From: Leucobacter aridicollis
GTDB taxonomy: Bacteria; Actinomycetota; Actinomycetes; Actinomycetales; Microbacteriaceae
DNA length: 64,000 nucleotides
Assembly (NCBI RefSeq): GCF_024399335.1
Contig: NZ_CP075339.1
Coordinates: 2,852,001-2,916,000 of the forward strand
Direction of reading: 5' to 3'
Part shown: positions 33,601 to 43,700 of the stretch, in pieces
How the letters are laid out: each line of letters opens with the position of its first letter
How positions within the stretch are numbered: the stretch's first letter is position 1
The notes under the pieces: generated by a model
The model's input: only the letters and a program-made list of their open reading frames with translations
What the model was told of the DNA's origin: nothing
The model's database searches: none
Translations under genes and position numbers: made by a program

Positions 33601-36600
33601 TGCACGGTCGAACCGTCGGATACCTTCGGCGAACCGATGATCTCCGCAGCGCCCAGGACTTCAGAGAGGTTGTCAGTCACCTCGACGTTGCTCTGGTCTA
33701 CGTCGGACGGGTTTGTCACCTTCACTGAGTAGGTAACAGTCTCGCCGGGCTTGACCACAGTTCCGCTCTCGGGCACCGAACTCTTCTCGAGCCCGACTGT
33801 ACCGACAGGGTTCTTGATTTCCGGGGTTGTTGGCGAATCAGGGCTTGTGACCGCATTTCGGATAGCTGCCGGAGCCTTCGCAGACTCCTTGACAGTGACG
33901 GAGTAGGTGACAGTGACAACACCGTTGCCTGGGACTGAACCGGTCCAGCGCATCGTCTCGCCGTCAAGCTCGACAGAACCGCTCGATGCCTCCGCATCGT
34001 CGTTCCATGTCGCGTTGTTCAGCACGTCAGCCAGGCTGTCGGAGACTGTCACGTCGTCAAGCGCAGCTGCGCTCGGGTTCGTGATCGTCACCGTGTACTT
34101 CACACGCTCGCCTGGCTTCACAACCGTGCCGTCGCCCTTGTCGTTGACTTTGGCAAGCATCAGGGTGCCAACCGGATTCTCCGTGTCAGGAGTGTCGGGC
34201 GAGTGCGGGCTTGTCACAAGGTTGCGCAGCGTTGCCGGGGCAGTCGCGTCATCCGAGACCTTCACCGAGTAGGTGATGGTGATGGAGTCACGTGCCGGCA
34301 CCGTTCCGGTCCAGGTGATCGCGCTTCCCGTCAGGGTTGCAACAGACCCGTCGGAGACACTGATCGTCGCCTCGTCGAGAGCTGCATCGTCCAGGATGTC
34401 CGAGAGGTCATCCGAGACGCTGACATTGGTTGCATCGACGTCGTTCGGGTTGCTTGCGGTGACCGTGTAGGTCACCGTGTCCCCGGGGCGAACAGTCGAG
34501 CCGGAGGCCGGATCGGCTGTCTTCTTGAGTGCGACCGTCGTCACAGGGTGCTCAGTCTCAGGAACCTCTGGCGAGTCCTTGCTGACCACGACGTTACGGA
34601 GGACGTCTCCGCTCTCCGCGGTCGTGTTGACCTTGACTGTGTAGCGAATGACTGCGTCCTGCGACGCTGCGATGTCACCGGTCCAGGTGAGCGTTTGAGC
34701 ATCAGCGTCAATGACCGCGTTGCCGCCGCCAGAGATAACCTCAGGCTCGCCCACAAGTGTTGCGAATGGCAGTACAGACGAAAGGTCGTCGGTGGCCGTC
34801 ACATCGCTCATGTCCACACCGGAGGTGTTGCGCACTGTCACGGTGTAGGTGACTGTTTCACCGGGTTTCACACCTGACCCGGCCGCAGGCTGTGACGCCT
34901 TCGACAGGGAGACGGTGCCGATCGGGTTCTCCGTTTCGGGAACCGTGGGTGAGTCCGGGCTCGTGACGACGTTGCGAAGCGACTCCTCGCCACTAATGTC
35001 GTCATTTACCTTGACCGTGTAACGGATCTCAACGACTCCGTCGGCCTCGACATCGCCCGACCAGGTCAGGGTGTTCTGCTTGAGCTCAAGCGCACCCCCA
35101 CCGGCCACGATCTCGGGATCACCGACCAGCGTCGCGTTGTCCAACACATCACTCAGATCGTCAGCAACGGTGACGCCTTCGATCGCGACACCGCTACCGT
35201 TTGTGACGGTCACGGTGTAGGTGACGTTGTCACCCATCCGCACGACCGAGCCCGCAGGCACGTCAGTCGTTTTTGCGAGTTCGAGCGACCCAATCGGGTC
35301 CTCGGTCGAAGGCTCATCTGGCGAGTCAGGGCTCGTCACGATGTTCCGCAGTGCAGCTGGTGGCGTCACCGAGTCGTTGATCTTCACGACGTAGGTGATG
35401 GTGATCTCCTCCCCTGCAGGGACGTCACCGGTCCACGTCAGCTGACCAGCGTCACGCGTTACAGTGCCGGCAGTTGCGGTCGGCTCCGTGGTGACAACGG
35501 CGTGCTGCAGCACATCATTGAGGTTGTCATGCACCTCAACGCCATTGACTGCCACGTCGCTCGGGTTCTTGATTGTCACTGTGTAGGTGACCTCACTACC
35601 CGGCTTTGCCGGCCCGGCAGGGCTCACCGCAGACGCCTTCGCGAGTTCGACGACACCGACAGGTGTCTCTGTCGACGGCTCGTCTGGCGATTCTGGGCTC
35701 ACTACTGCGTTGCGGAGGGATTCTCCGGCGCCGGCATCGGCGTTGACCGTCACCGTGTAGGTGATGGTCACCGACGCGCCTGCCTGAACGTCACCGTTCC
35801 AGGTGAGGATCGAACCAGAGATTGTCGCGCTGCCGCCGCCCACTGTCTGGAGAGAGCCTTGGACAAGCGTTGCGTTGTCGAGCACGTCCGAAAGGTCGTC
35901 GGTGATCGAAGCGCCAGCCACGTCAACACCAGACCCGTTCGCAATTGTCACCGTATAGGTAACGTCTTCACCGCGATTCGCGGCGACCCCGTCAGCGACG
36001 GAGGTTGACTTTGCGAGCGACAGTGAACCGATTGGGTTCTTGGTGTCTGGGGTATCTGGCGAATCCGGGCTCGTCACCGCGTTCCGAAGCGTACCCGTAA
36101 ACGCGTCGGCATTCACCTGCACGACATAGTTCACGGTGACGGTTTCGTGAGCGGCAAGGTTGCCCGTCCAGGTCAGCACGCCCTTGTCGATTGTCGCCCC
36201 GTTGTCGGGGCCCGATACGAGAGTCGCCTTGTCCAGCACATCTGCCAGGTCGTCGGTAACTACCACGCCATTGATCGGCGCGTTCGCGGGGTTGTGGATC
36301 GTCACTGTGTAGGCGACGGTGTCGCCTGGCTTGACAGGCGCACCGGTGGTCGGGACGGCTGTCTTGGACAGCGCAACGGTTCCGATCGGGTGGACCGTCG
36401 TCGGCGGCTCCTCCGGATCATTCGTCATGTCCGTGCTGGTCACGACGTTCTTAATGACCGCGGGCGCCGTCGCATTCGCAGCGATGGTTGCCGAGTAGGC
36501 CAGGGTAACGGTCTTGTTGCCCGGTACATCGCCGATCCAGACGAGCTCGGTTCCGTTGAGAGCCATGCCCTCGGGGAGCGAGTCAGTGTCAATCTTCGCG

Positions 36601-39600
36601 TTCGCGAGCACACCCGAAACATCATCGACCACACGAACATCACGGATAACGCGCTGCGTATCGTTCGTGACAGTCACCGAGTAGGTCACAGTATCGCCCG
36701 GGCGGACAGTCGAACCGGAAGCCGGATCCGACGTCTTCGCAAGCGTCACCTGACCACGCGGAGTGTCAGTCGGGTGCTCGGTCTCCGGGCTCGTCGGCGA
36801 GTCAGGACTCGACACGACGTTCCGCAGAACAGCGTCCTCAGGATCAAGCACATCATTCACACGCACCTGATAACTCACCGACTTCGAGTCACCTGCTGAG
36901 ATGTCACCCGTCCAGGAGAACTGCATCGTCAGCGGGTCGTAGGCGCCTTCGACAAGCGGCTCGATGAGCGTCGCGTTGTCCAGCACGCCACTGAGATCAT
37001 CAGTGAGCGTCACGTCAGCGAAATCAACCGCCGACGGGTTCGTCGCCGTCACCGTGTACGTAATCGTGTCGCCGGGCTTCACAGCTGAACCCGTAACCGG
37101 TTCCGAGCTCTTCGCCAGCTCAATCGTACGAACCGGGTGGACCGTCGTCGGCGGCTCCTCCGGATCATTCGTCATGTCATCACTCGTCACGACATTCTTC
37201 ACGACAGCAGGCGCGACCGCGTCGGCGTTCACCGTCACCTCGTAACTGATGGTGACAGAGTCGTTCGCGGGTACGTCGCCAGTCCAGGTGATGACGTTTC
37301 CGTTCAACGTCGCGCCCACCGGCAATGACGATTCAACGACCGTCACGGGGCCCGAGATTTCGTCCGTGATGACGACGTCAGGGATACTCTGCGCGGTGTC
37401 GTTCGTCGCGGTGATCGAGTACGTGATTGTCGAGCCAGGGCGGACCGGGGTGCCCGATGCTGGATCGGCATGCTTTGCGAGCTCAACCGAGCCGCGCGGA
37501 TTGTCGACCTCATGCTCGGTACCAGGCGGATCCTCACGAACCTGAGCACTGCCTGCATGGTTGCCGATCTTCGTGCCGTCAGGTGCCGAGTCAAGCACAC
37601 GTACCGTGTAGCTAATTGTCAGAGTCTCCCCTGCCGCAACGTCGCCGACCCAGCTCAGGGTCGTGCCGTCAACGGTTGCCCCGGCAGTCGGATCACCAAT
37701 GAGTTCGGCGTAGGGAAGCACTGCCGAGAGATCGTCGGTGACAGTGACACCGGTCTTTGCGACCTCGGCGTCCTTGTTCGCGAGCGTCAGCGTGTAGGTG
37801 ATCTCGTCGCCTGGCTTCACAACGGACCCCGAGTCAGGGGAGGCTGTCTTTGCGAGCGTGAGCTCATCCTCAACAGGAACTGTCGTCGTCGGCCCCTCAG
37901 GGTCGACGTTCCACGGGGACTCAACACCGTTCACAAGCGATTCGCCGCCTTCAAGCGGGTACAGCTCTTCCGCTGTCTTTGTCGTCACCTCGTAGCTCAG
38001 CTTGAGAACTGCTCCGGCCGGAACATCGCCCTCCCAACTCAGCATCGGCTCGGCAAAGGTTGCTGCCGCAGCGGCAAGGTCGGCGCCGTCGCGGTCGACG
38101 AGGGACACCTTGATGTTCTCAGGCCCGTTCGCGTATTTCAGCACGTTTGCGAGATTGTCGCTCACTGTCGCGCCCTCGATCGGCAGACCGCCAACGTTCG
38201 TCGCGGTGACGAGGTACGAGACCTTCTCGCCCGGGGCCGCGTGCCCGTTCCCGTCGGCATCGGTGGCGGTCTTCTCGAGTTTCAGCGCGCCATCGATCGG
38301 AGTCGTTACTGTGACGCCGTTCGTCCACTTAGCGCGATCACCAGCGTCTGATTCGCTGCGCACGCTTGGCACAGCAGTCACGACACCGTCGGCCTCGCGC
38401 GTCGTCGACACTGTGTTGACGAGCGCCGCGACAGGCTCAGTGAAGTTTTGCACGTTCTCGTCATCTGCGACAACGGCCTCGGCGACTGTGGCCCGATAGG
38501 TGATTGTGAGGGTCTCGTTGGCTGCGAGATCGCCAGTCCACGTGATCTCCGAGCCCGCGAGCGTTGCTGTTCCGGTGCTTGCGTTGACCCTGCTCACGTC
38601 TGCGTCGTCGAGAACATTCGTGAGGTCGTCAGTCACTGTCAGAGCGGAGAGCGCACTGCCAGTCGTGTTCTTCACCGTGACGGTGTAGTCCGCGATGTTG
38701 CGGCCCTCGTTCGCGCTTGGTGAAGCATTGCCGGGCTCGAGAGAGGTCGTCTTGGTCAGGGTGAGGGCGCTGAGGCTCTCGAACACGTAGACGTTTCCGC
38801 TCGCCGATACAATCGCGCGGTGGTGGGCAGTGCCATCATCGTCAACTGTCGTGGCGGCCTGCACAGAACCGCCGAGGATGCCGAACGTACCGAACTGTGA
38901 CTCATTTCCTGCGAGGGTTGCGAGTGGCTTCGCTGCCGTAGCGGTCGCAGGAGCGACTACATCGAACACCTGTACCTTGCCCTGGTCTGCCGTCCCGTCA
39001 AGATTCAGCGAACCGACAAAGAGCTCGTCGGTGGTGTCGTTCAGGTCAAGGCTCGCACCAAAGTAGTACTGATGTGGGAGGTCGGAGACCGTTTTCCCGG
39101 CGAGAGTGCCATCAGCGTTATAGACGTAGACGGCGCCCTGCGTTGTGGTGTCGTCTGTCGCGACATCGCCGGGAGCGGAGCCAGTGAAGTTCAGCTCTGA
39201 GGGCGAACCGGCGATGATCGCGCCGGTTTCGGTTATCGCGATGGCGCGGCCGAGGCCCGCCCACGACCCGCCTTCGAGCGAGGCTGGAAATGCAACGTTC
39301 GCCTGGTTCACGTCGGGAGTGACAGTGAAGCTAGGCGTACGATCATTGAGGTTCCACGCGCTGATCTGGCCGACCTGGTAGCTGTTCGAGTCTCCAGCGA
39401 CGGCCTGATGCTGTGGTGCTGCGACGACCGCTGTGGGACCGCGTGCGGTGACCACCTGGCCGTACACATCCGATACGTGTACCTGGGCCTCGGGCAGAAG
39501 CAGCGCGGCCGCGACGGCGTCCGAGCCGAGATCGGCGACGGGAACGGCGAACGCAGCGCCCGCATCGCTCTTGCCATCCACACGAGAGTTCGGGGCTCCA

Positions 39601-40220
39601 ACGACGAGGTGGGACTCCGAGAGGCTCACTGATTCACCGAAAGACGCGACCGCAGTGAGGCGTGCGTCAGTGCCTGGGGTCACGCGCGTCGGCGCGGCCG
39701 ACCATGCATCACCGGCGCGCGCATACACGTAGACCTCGTTTGAGTAGCGGGCGCCCACGACTGCAATCCCTGCGGCCTCGTCAAGGTCAACCGAGTACCC
39801 GAATCCCTTTGCCTCGGCGGGTGCGGGAAGCGTCGTCTCCGAGAAGTCGCCCCGTTCGGGGCCAACCCAGGAGCGAATCTGCACACTGCCGGTGCCGGCC
39901 TTGGTCGAACCGCGCTCAGCGGTGAAGATCACCGAGCTTCCGTCGAGCGCGACATCGTAGCCGGTTCGCTTCGAGTCGCTGCCGCCAGCGTCGCTGCCGA
40001 ACTGGGCGACCTCGACGTACCGTTCTACATTCGCGAGATCAAACGGCACGACGTCTTGTGTCGTCGTCGTTGCCGTCGCCGCGCTTGGCGCGACGATCAA
40101 CATTCCGGCGGCCAGCGCTGCAGTGGCTGTGGTGGCCAGTGCAGATCTCAGCCTCCTCCACAGCCGCGGGCTGGAGTGCTCCAGCTGTGGCTCTCGTAGG
40201 TATTCCACGTTTCTCCTCAT
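30678..40220 (-). CDS. Giant sortase-anchored adhesin with N-terminal propeller and ~21 DUF11 repeats
   Basis: The protein has about 3180 aa. An N-terminal signal segment (LATTATAALAAGMLIVAPSA) is followed by ~430 residues with FG-GAP-like propeller repeats (GYSVDLDEAAGIAVVGARYS, FGASLDLN). Then I count 21 repeats of ~125 aa, each opening L-x-K-x(6)-G-x-x-VKPGDTVTYTVT-x-x-N and closing in TVHP or ENPVG; these are DUF11 domains. The C-terminus has a PPKPG linker, the sortase motif IPMTG (3143-3147), a TM helix and RRTRKEEAKHA. It should be covalently attached to peptidoglycan and extend far from the cell. The ATG at 40220 lacks a ribosome-binding site; the GTG at 40208, 4 nt after AGGAG, is an equally good start. 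First gene of the operon. Confidence 0.9.
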   Translation of the reverse strand: MRRNVEYLREPQLEHSSPRLWRRLRSALATTATAALAAGMLIVAPSAATATTTTQDVVPFDLANVERYVEVAQFGSDAGGSDSKRTGYDVALDGSSVIFTAERGSTKAGTGSVQIRSWVGPERGDFSETTLPAPAEAKGFGYSVDLDEAAGIAVVGARYSNEVYVYARAGDAWSAAPTRVTPGTDARLTAVASFGESVSLSESHLVVGAPNSRVDGKSDAGAAFAVPVADLGSDAVAAALLLPEAQVHVSDVYGQVVTARGPTAVVAAPQHQAVAGDSNSYQVGQISAWNLNDRTPSFTVTPDVNQANVAFPASLEGGSWAGLGRAIAITETGAIIAGSPSELNFTGSAPGDVATDDTTTQGAVYVYNADGTLAGKTVSDLPHQYYFGASLDLNDTTDELFVGSLNLDGTADQGKVQVFDVVAPATATAAKPLATLAGNESQFGTFGILGGSVQAATTVDDDGTAHHRAIVSASGNVYVFESLSALTLTKTTSLEPGNASPSANEGRNIADYTVTVKNTTGSALSALTVTDDLTNVLDDADVSRVNASTGTATLAGSEITWTGDLAANETLTITYRATVAEAVVADDENVQNFTEPVAALVNTVSTTREADGVVTAVPSVRSESDAGDRAKWTNGVTVTTPIDGALKLEKTATDADGNGHAAPGEKVSYLVTATNVGGLPIEGATVSDNLANVLKYANGPENIKVSLVDRDGADLAAAAATFAEPMLSWEGDVPAGAVLKLSYEVTTKTAEELYPLEGGESLVNGVESPWNVDPEGPTTTVPVEDELTLAKTASPDSGSVVKPGDEITYTLTLANKDAEVAKTGVTVTDDLSAVLPYAELIGDPTAGATVDGTTLSWVGDVAAGETLTISYTVRVLDSAPDGTKIGNHAGSAQVREDPPGTEHEVDNPRGSVELAKHADPASGTPVRPGSTITYSITATNDTAQSIPDVVITDEISGPVTVVESSLPVGATLNGNVITWTGDVPANDSVTISYEVTVNADAVAPAVVKNVVTSDDMTNDPEEPPTTVHPVRTIELAKSSEPVTGSAVKPGDTITYTVTATNPSAVDFADVTLTDDLSGVLDNATLIEPLVEGAYDPLTMQFSWTGDISAGDSKSVSYQVRVNDVLDPEDAVLRNVVSSPDSPTSPETEHPTDTPRGQVTLAKTSDPASGSTVRPGDTVTYSVTVTNDTQRVIRDVRVVDDVSGVLANAKIDTDSLPEGMALNGTELVWIGDVPGNKTVTLAYSATIAANATAPAVIKNVVTSTDMTNDPEEPPTTVHPIGTVALSKTAVPTTGAPVKPGDTVAYTVTIHNPANAPINGVVVTDDLADVLDKATLVSGPDNGATIDKGVLTWTGNLAAHETVTVNYVVQVNADAFTGTLRNAVTSPDSPDTPDTKNPIGSLSLAKSTSVADGVAANRGEDVTYTVTIANGSGVDVAGASITDDLSDVLDNATLVQGSLQTVGGGSATISGSILTWNGDVQAGASVTITYTVTVNADAGAGESLRNAVVSPESPDEPSTETPVGVVELAKASAVSPAGPAKPGSEVTYTVTIKNPSDVAVNGVEVHDNLNDVLQHAVVTTEPTATAGTVTRDAGQLTWTGDVPAGEEITITYVVKINDSVTPPAALRNIVTSPDSPDEPSTEDPIGSLELAKTTDVPAGSVVRMGDNVTYTVTVTNGSGVAIEGVTVADDLSDVLDNATLVGDPEIVAGGGALELKQNTLTWSGDVEADGVVEIRYTVKVNDDISGEESLRNVVTSPDSPTVPETENPIGTVSLSKASQPAAGSGVKPGETVTYTVTVRNTSGVDMSDVTATDDLSSVLPFATLVGEPEVISGGGNAVIDADAQTLTWTGDIAASQDAVIRYTVKVNTTAESGDVLRNVVVSKDSPEVPETEHPVTTVALKKTADPASGSTVRPGDTVTYTVTASNPNDVDATNVSVSDDLSDILDDAALDEATISVSDGSVATLTGSAITWTGTVPARDSITITYSVKVSDDATAPATLRNLVTSPHSPDTPDTENPVGTLMLAKVNDKGDGTVVKPGERVKYTVTITNPSAAALDDVTVSDSLADVLNNATWNDDAEASSGSVELDGETMRWTGSVPGNGVVTVTYSVTVKESAKAPAAIRNAVTSPDSPTTPEIKNPVGTVGLEKSSVPESGTVVKPGETVTYSVKVTNPSDVDQSNVEVTDNLSEVLGAAEIIGSPKVSDGSTVQIDAQTLKWVGTVPADGSVTITYEVRVKDDATAPAVLRNLVTSPDSEDEPETENPVGTVVLDKVADPGSGTGVKPGETVTYTVTVANPVDAPVNAVRVTDDLSGVLGSATITGDPTADSGDVSFDAANQAIVWAGDLAAKQVVRITYSVTVNDSAKQGDVLRNRVVSPDSPTEPETENPVGELVTSKRLLDDDGNPITSGTTVAPGQTLTYELTATNGLTEAQRVELRDDLGDVLDDAALVTPPVASWTAVEEVPVVTMDGSVVTWDHELPAGATVTITYTVKTDPKADGTQVLSNTLEVDGEEGPGTENPVGKLALTKSVNPAAGTAVKPGELVTYTVTALNGSDVAIAGAVITDDLTDVLDNAALVGDVEVSDGSTATIGADNILRWEGDVAADSSVTLTYSVRVAADAFAPAVLRNLVTSPNSPDVPETENPVGTVTLLKQSVPAAGTAVRPGETVEYSVTVRNSTEAPISGVSVTDDLSDVVDNADLVKDSVSVSDGSTATIADGRLSWNGTVPANTDIVITYSVVVKKDATAPQVLRNLVTSPDSPDEPEVENPVGTLRLSKTSLPGSGSSVKPGDTVTYTVEIANDAKAAVAGTTVTDDLSDVLDDATLIGSPTATAGDVRIDGSDLVWTGDVPAGESIVLTYSVRVNDNATAPAVLGNVVSSPDSPNIPETENPVATVQLNKSSNPSSGIAVKPGDTVDYTITVTNPGAVQIDGVYVEDNLSDILDDASLIGQPKVSDGSKARLNGQSLSWTGSVPAGETVTITYSVLVSETAVAPATLRNLVTSPHSPDVPETVNPVGTVKLEKISDPGSGTKVSRGDKVTYTVKITNETPHEITGVVVNDDLSDVLDDATLVGDPIAPAGTTVAITGKQLTWTGTVPALSSTEIRYTVQVNENVVAPATLRNLVMSPHSPDGPSTENPVTPPKPGEQIPMTGGDIMPFVIFGLLALAAGSALVVRRTRKEEAKHA

Positions 40221-40432
40221 AACTTGGCCGAATAGTTCGACAGAGGGGTGAAAAGACCGCGCCTGAATAGCGCGAGGTCTCAGCGCCCTCGAATATAGGT
40301 GCCAGTTACGAGAGGAAAGTGACGCGGCCTGAAAAAGAATTTCGTACGCAACACGCAAATAGATCGAGTTGCCGGCAAAGCGCTATCGTCTACTGGAAGC
40401 CAGAGGGCAAAAGTAGTTCAACAACTCGATAC

Positions 40433-40512
40433 TGAGTACGAGGCTCACAAAATTGAGTATGTATCGGGAAGGTTTGGGCGCAGAAATTGAGTAAGAAGCC
40501 GCCAGCTGAGTA
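40433..40512. repeat. Four TGAGTA hexamers upstream of the adhesin operon
   Basis: TGAGTA occurs at 40433, 40454, 40488 and 40507 in a relatively AT-rich 295-bp region upstream of the adhesin (40221-40515), which holds no gene. A 9-bp inverted pair, ATCGAGTTG (40363-40371) and CAACTCGAT (40422-40430), lies closer to the gene. These may be regulator or sigma-factor binding sites; no clear -35/-10 pair was assigned. Confidence 0.45.
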
Positions 40513-40515
40513 CCG

Positions 40516-40767
40516 TTAGGCCCAGTGCGGCGGCTTGTCCGCCTGCAATCGCCTATCGTTCTCTCCAACGCTCGTCGAGCGTCGCTCAGACTGACCGCCC
40601 CACCCTTGGGGCGTGTCTTCCGCGGCCTTCGCTGTCAAGGCGTGATCCGAGGGTCGCGGGTCGACGCCCTGAGGCGCTTGTCGCTGCGCACGCCGCGCAC
40701 CGCGAACCTTCCGGATGGGTTGCTCGGCCGCGTCTCGGCCCGCATCCGCGGCCGGCGCATCGTTCAC
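40516..40767 (-). CDS. Small conserved hydrophilic protein ending in DKPPHW
   Basis: The 83-aa protein starts at a GTG (MNDAPAADAGRDAAEQP) 7 bp after the helicase-like gene stop and is probably co-transcribed with it. It is very hydrophilic, with a basic segment (IRKVRGARRAQRQAP) and a C-terminus NDRRLQADKPPHWA. A similar N-D-x-R-L-x-x-D-K-P-P-H-W ending is found in small actinobacterial proteins of unknown function, which is why I accept it as real. There are no Cys residues or TM segments. I cannot assign a function. Confidence 0.6.
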   Translation of the reverse strand: MNDAPAADAGRDAAEQPIRKVRGARRAQRQAPQGVDPRPSDHALTAKAAEDTPQGWGGQSERRSTSVGENDRRLQADKPPHWA

Positions 40768-40774
40768 GACGTGC

Positions 40775-43700
40775 CTACGATTCTGAGCCAGTCAGCGCGC
40801 CCTCGGTGACGCCGAGCACACGTGCGATACGTGCTGCCGCGCCCTCGGGATCCGCGAAGAGGTCAAAGCTCTGGACCCTGTGGTAATGCCAGCCGAGACG
40901 GCGGAGCACCGCCGGACGCAGCCGGAGCGCCTCCCGAAGGCTGACGTCGCCGTCGTTCGCGGTTCCGAGGTCGATGTCGATCGCGATCGCACGGTCACCG
41001 AACGATGCCGCGATCGGGATCTCGCCTCGGTAGTCCAGCACAACTGTGATTCCGTGCCCCTCGAGCCTGTCAGCGAACTCCCTGATGAGCGGATCCGTCT
41101 CCGCTGGTAGCGAGACCGGCTCCGGTTCTGGGTGTTCAAAGGCAAGGAGCTCCGCGAGCTCGACCACGCCGTGCTTAAGGCGCGAGGAATCGAGGTCCTC
41201 GGGCCTAAAGCACGACACGATTGTCATCGCGCGGCGAGCGCGCGTCATCGCCACTGCGAGAAGGTGCTCACCGCCGGGCCGACCGAGCGCACCAAAGTTT
41301 GACAGCACCCTGCCGTGGGGCGTGCGACCGTACCCGATCGAGAAGATCACCCGGTCGCGGCTCTGCGCGGTTGCCTGCTCAAGCGTGAGCACAGCGAACG
41401 GCTCGGCGCGCTCACCGAGCAAGAAATCACGGTACTGCGGGAACTTCGAGAACGCCTGCAACACCTCGCGATACACGCGCACAGCGTGCTTCTCGCTCGC
41501 CGTGATGACCATGAGTGATTCGTTCGGGCGCTCGTCTGCGTGCTGCAGCACCATCTGCACGACCCTGTCGACCTCTGCCTCGGTGCTCTCGACAGCGCCA
41601 GTCTGCTGGTCGGGCAGCCCCTGCCCTGCCGGAACGAAATCATAGGTGAGGCTCGAGTGCCCGAGAAAGCTTCCAGCCCACGGCAGCGAGTTGATCTCGC
41701 CGTCGTAGAAGCGGTCGTTCACGAGGTTCGTGAGATCTTCGCCGCCGGCTCGATAGCTGCGGGTGAGCTTCAGCGTGGGAAGCACCTCGGCGAGCTCGTC
41801 GAGCGCTGAGCGCAGCCCCGTGGTGTCCTCGCCCTGGTCAACGTCGGGGCTGTGCACACCAATCTCGAACGAGCTCGGGCTTTGCGTGGTGCTGTCACCG
41901 AACACAACAACCTGGTCGGCGCGGCGGATCGCTCCGATGTTCTCTGCGAGTGTCGTTGCGCCAGCGTCGACGAGCAGCACTGCGTCGAAGCGTGCCGTTT
42001 CTGGGAGCTGTGAAACCTCGTACGGTGACATCGCGAGAACCGGGGCAAGTGTTGAGAACAGCACGGGCGCGTCCTGCGCAAGCGCCGCAATCGTCGCGTA
42101 GCCGCTTCGCAAGAGGCCCCGAAGCGCGAGCGCCTCCTGCTTGTTGTCGAGCACTGCGACGCGCCAAGAGTCGGCGAGTTTCGACGCGAGCAGCGACCCG
42201 TTCGCCCCGGCGTGCGCGTCGTCGACGAGGCGGAAGTCTGCCTCGAGCCGCTCGATGACTCCCGTGTTCGCGCTGAGCAGCGCCGGATTCGTCTGGAGCA
42301 TCCGTTCGAGTACGGACTGCCACCAGGCGAGCTCGAGTTCGGCGCCAACCTCGTCGGCCGGCACGTGACGCGCAGAGAGGTCGTCGAGCAACGGCCCCAG
42401 CCTGGCGCTCCGGAGCCGCTCCACAATCGTCGTGCGCTCCTGAATGTTCTGCAGCACCTCAGACTCTTTCGCGAGCTCCGATACGCGCGCGGCGAGCTCG
42501 TGCAGGTCGAGGTTCTTCAGGCGATCAGGTTCGACGGTCGTGCCAAGTACCGCGTCGAGCTTGTCGAGATCCTGATAGGCGGCCTGGAAAGCGACTACAA
42601 CGTCCGCGATTCCGAGCGGCACCTCGGGGCGCGTTCCAACAACAGTCGTGTAACGCTGCCAGAGCACGCGCTGCTGCTGGATCTGCACGAGTCGCGCGTA
42701 CATGTCAGTGATGCTCACGCCCGGCCGCACATACTCCTGGGCAAGCTTCTTCAGACGGCGCTTGTTCGACGCCGACATGTCTTCGTCGCTGCCACGGGGG
42801 GCATGCGCCGCAATAACTTCTGCGAGTGAGCGATCGTACACCTCAGGGGTGAACCGATCGAGTGTGTCGCGGATCCCCATGAGCAGCCGCAGGTACACGC
42901 CAAGCTCGGAAATCGATTCGAATGGCCGCATCGACGTCTGCTCGACGACCTCATTCGCCATCGAGATGAGGCGCGGCAGCTGCGACTCGGCGAGGTCGAC
43001 AGCGACACCGTATGCAGCGCGCGCCTCTTCGGTCGTCGAGAAGTCGACGCCGTACCACGGCGAATCCTCTGGCCCGTACTGGAACTGGCCGAGGCGGGCG
43101 ACCTCCGTGAGATCATCAGCGACTGATGAGCGGTCAATCGTGAGCTGGCCGAGCGCCTGATCGTCGAGCCGCACAGTCGTCGACGGCGGGTTGTCGCCGA
43201 GCGAAAGCTTCGTCAGCTGCCGAAGCGCCTGCAGCGGCGTGACCGAGTAACGCTCGTCAGGCTTTGACAGAGCGTCACGGTAGTCGAGGAGCACGCCCCT
43301 GAGGCGGACGAGCGCCTCGTCGACGTCGCGCATCTGCTCGGACGCCGCGTTCTCGTTGCGGCTGATTGACTCGACAAGGTTGCGCCGCAGCCTCCGCGGG
43401 GTCACCGCGAGGCCGGGGAGTCCTGCGCGAGTCAGGCGGTGCGTGATCCCGTCGATCGTGGAACGGCGGGGCGTCACGACGAGCACGTGCTTGCCGTCGC
43501 GCACGAGGTTGCCGATTGCGTTCACCACAGTCTGGGTGCCGCCGGTGCCCGGAAGCTGCCGCACGACAATCGACTGGCCGGCGTCGATCTGCGCGAGCAC
43601 GTCATCTTGCTCAGGGTCGGAGTCGTAGAGGCACCTGTCAGTTTCGGGCGCCATATGATCCGGCGAGACTGGGTTCACTGGGCGGTAGTTGTCGGCGAGC

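Noticed and set aside
30706..39925. Numerous long plus-strand frames opposite the adhesin gene
   Set aside because: They are shadows of the repeated, high-GC adhesin codons; their products have no signal, motif or ribosome-binding site.
30678..40220. Assembly duplication artefact within the adhesin
   Set aside because: Repeats differ throughout in sequence and the frame stays open over 9.5 kb, so the array looks genuine, although repeat number should be confirmed with long reads.
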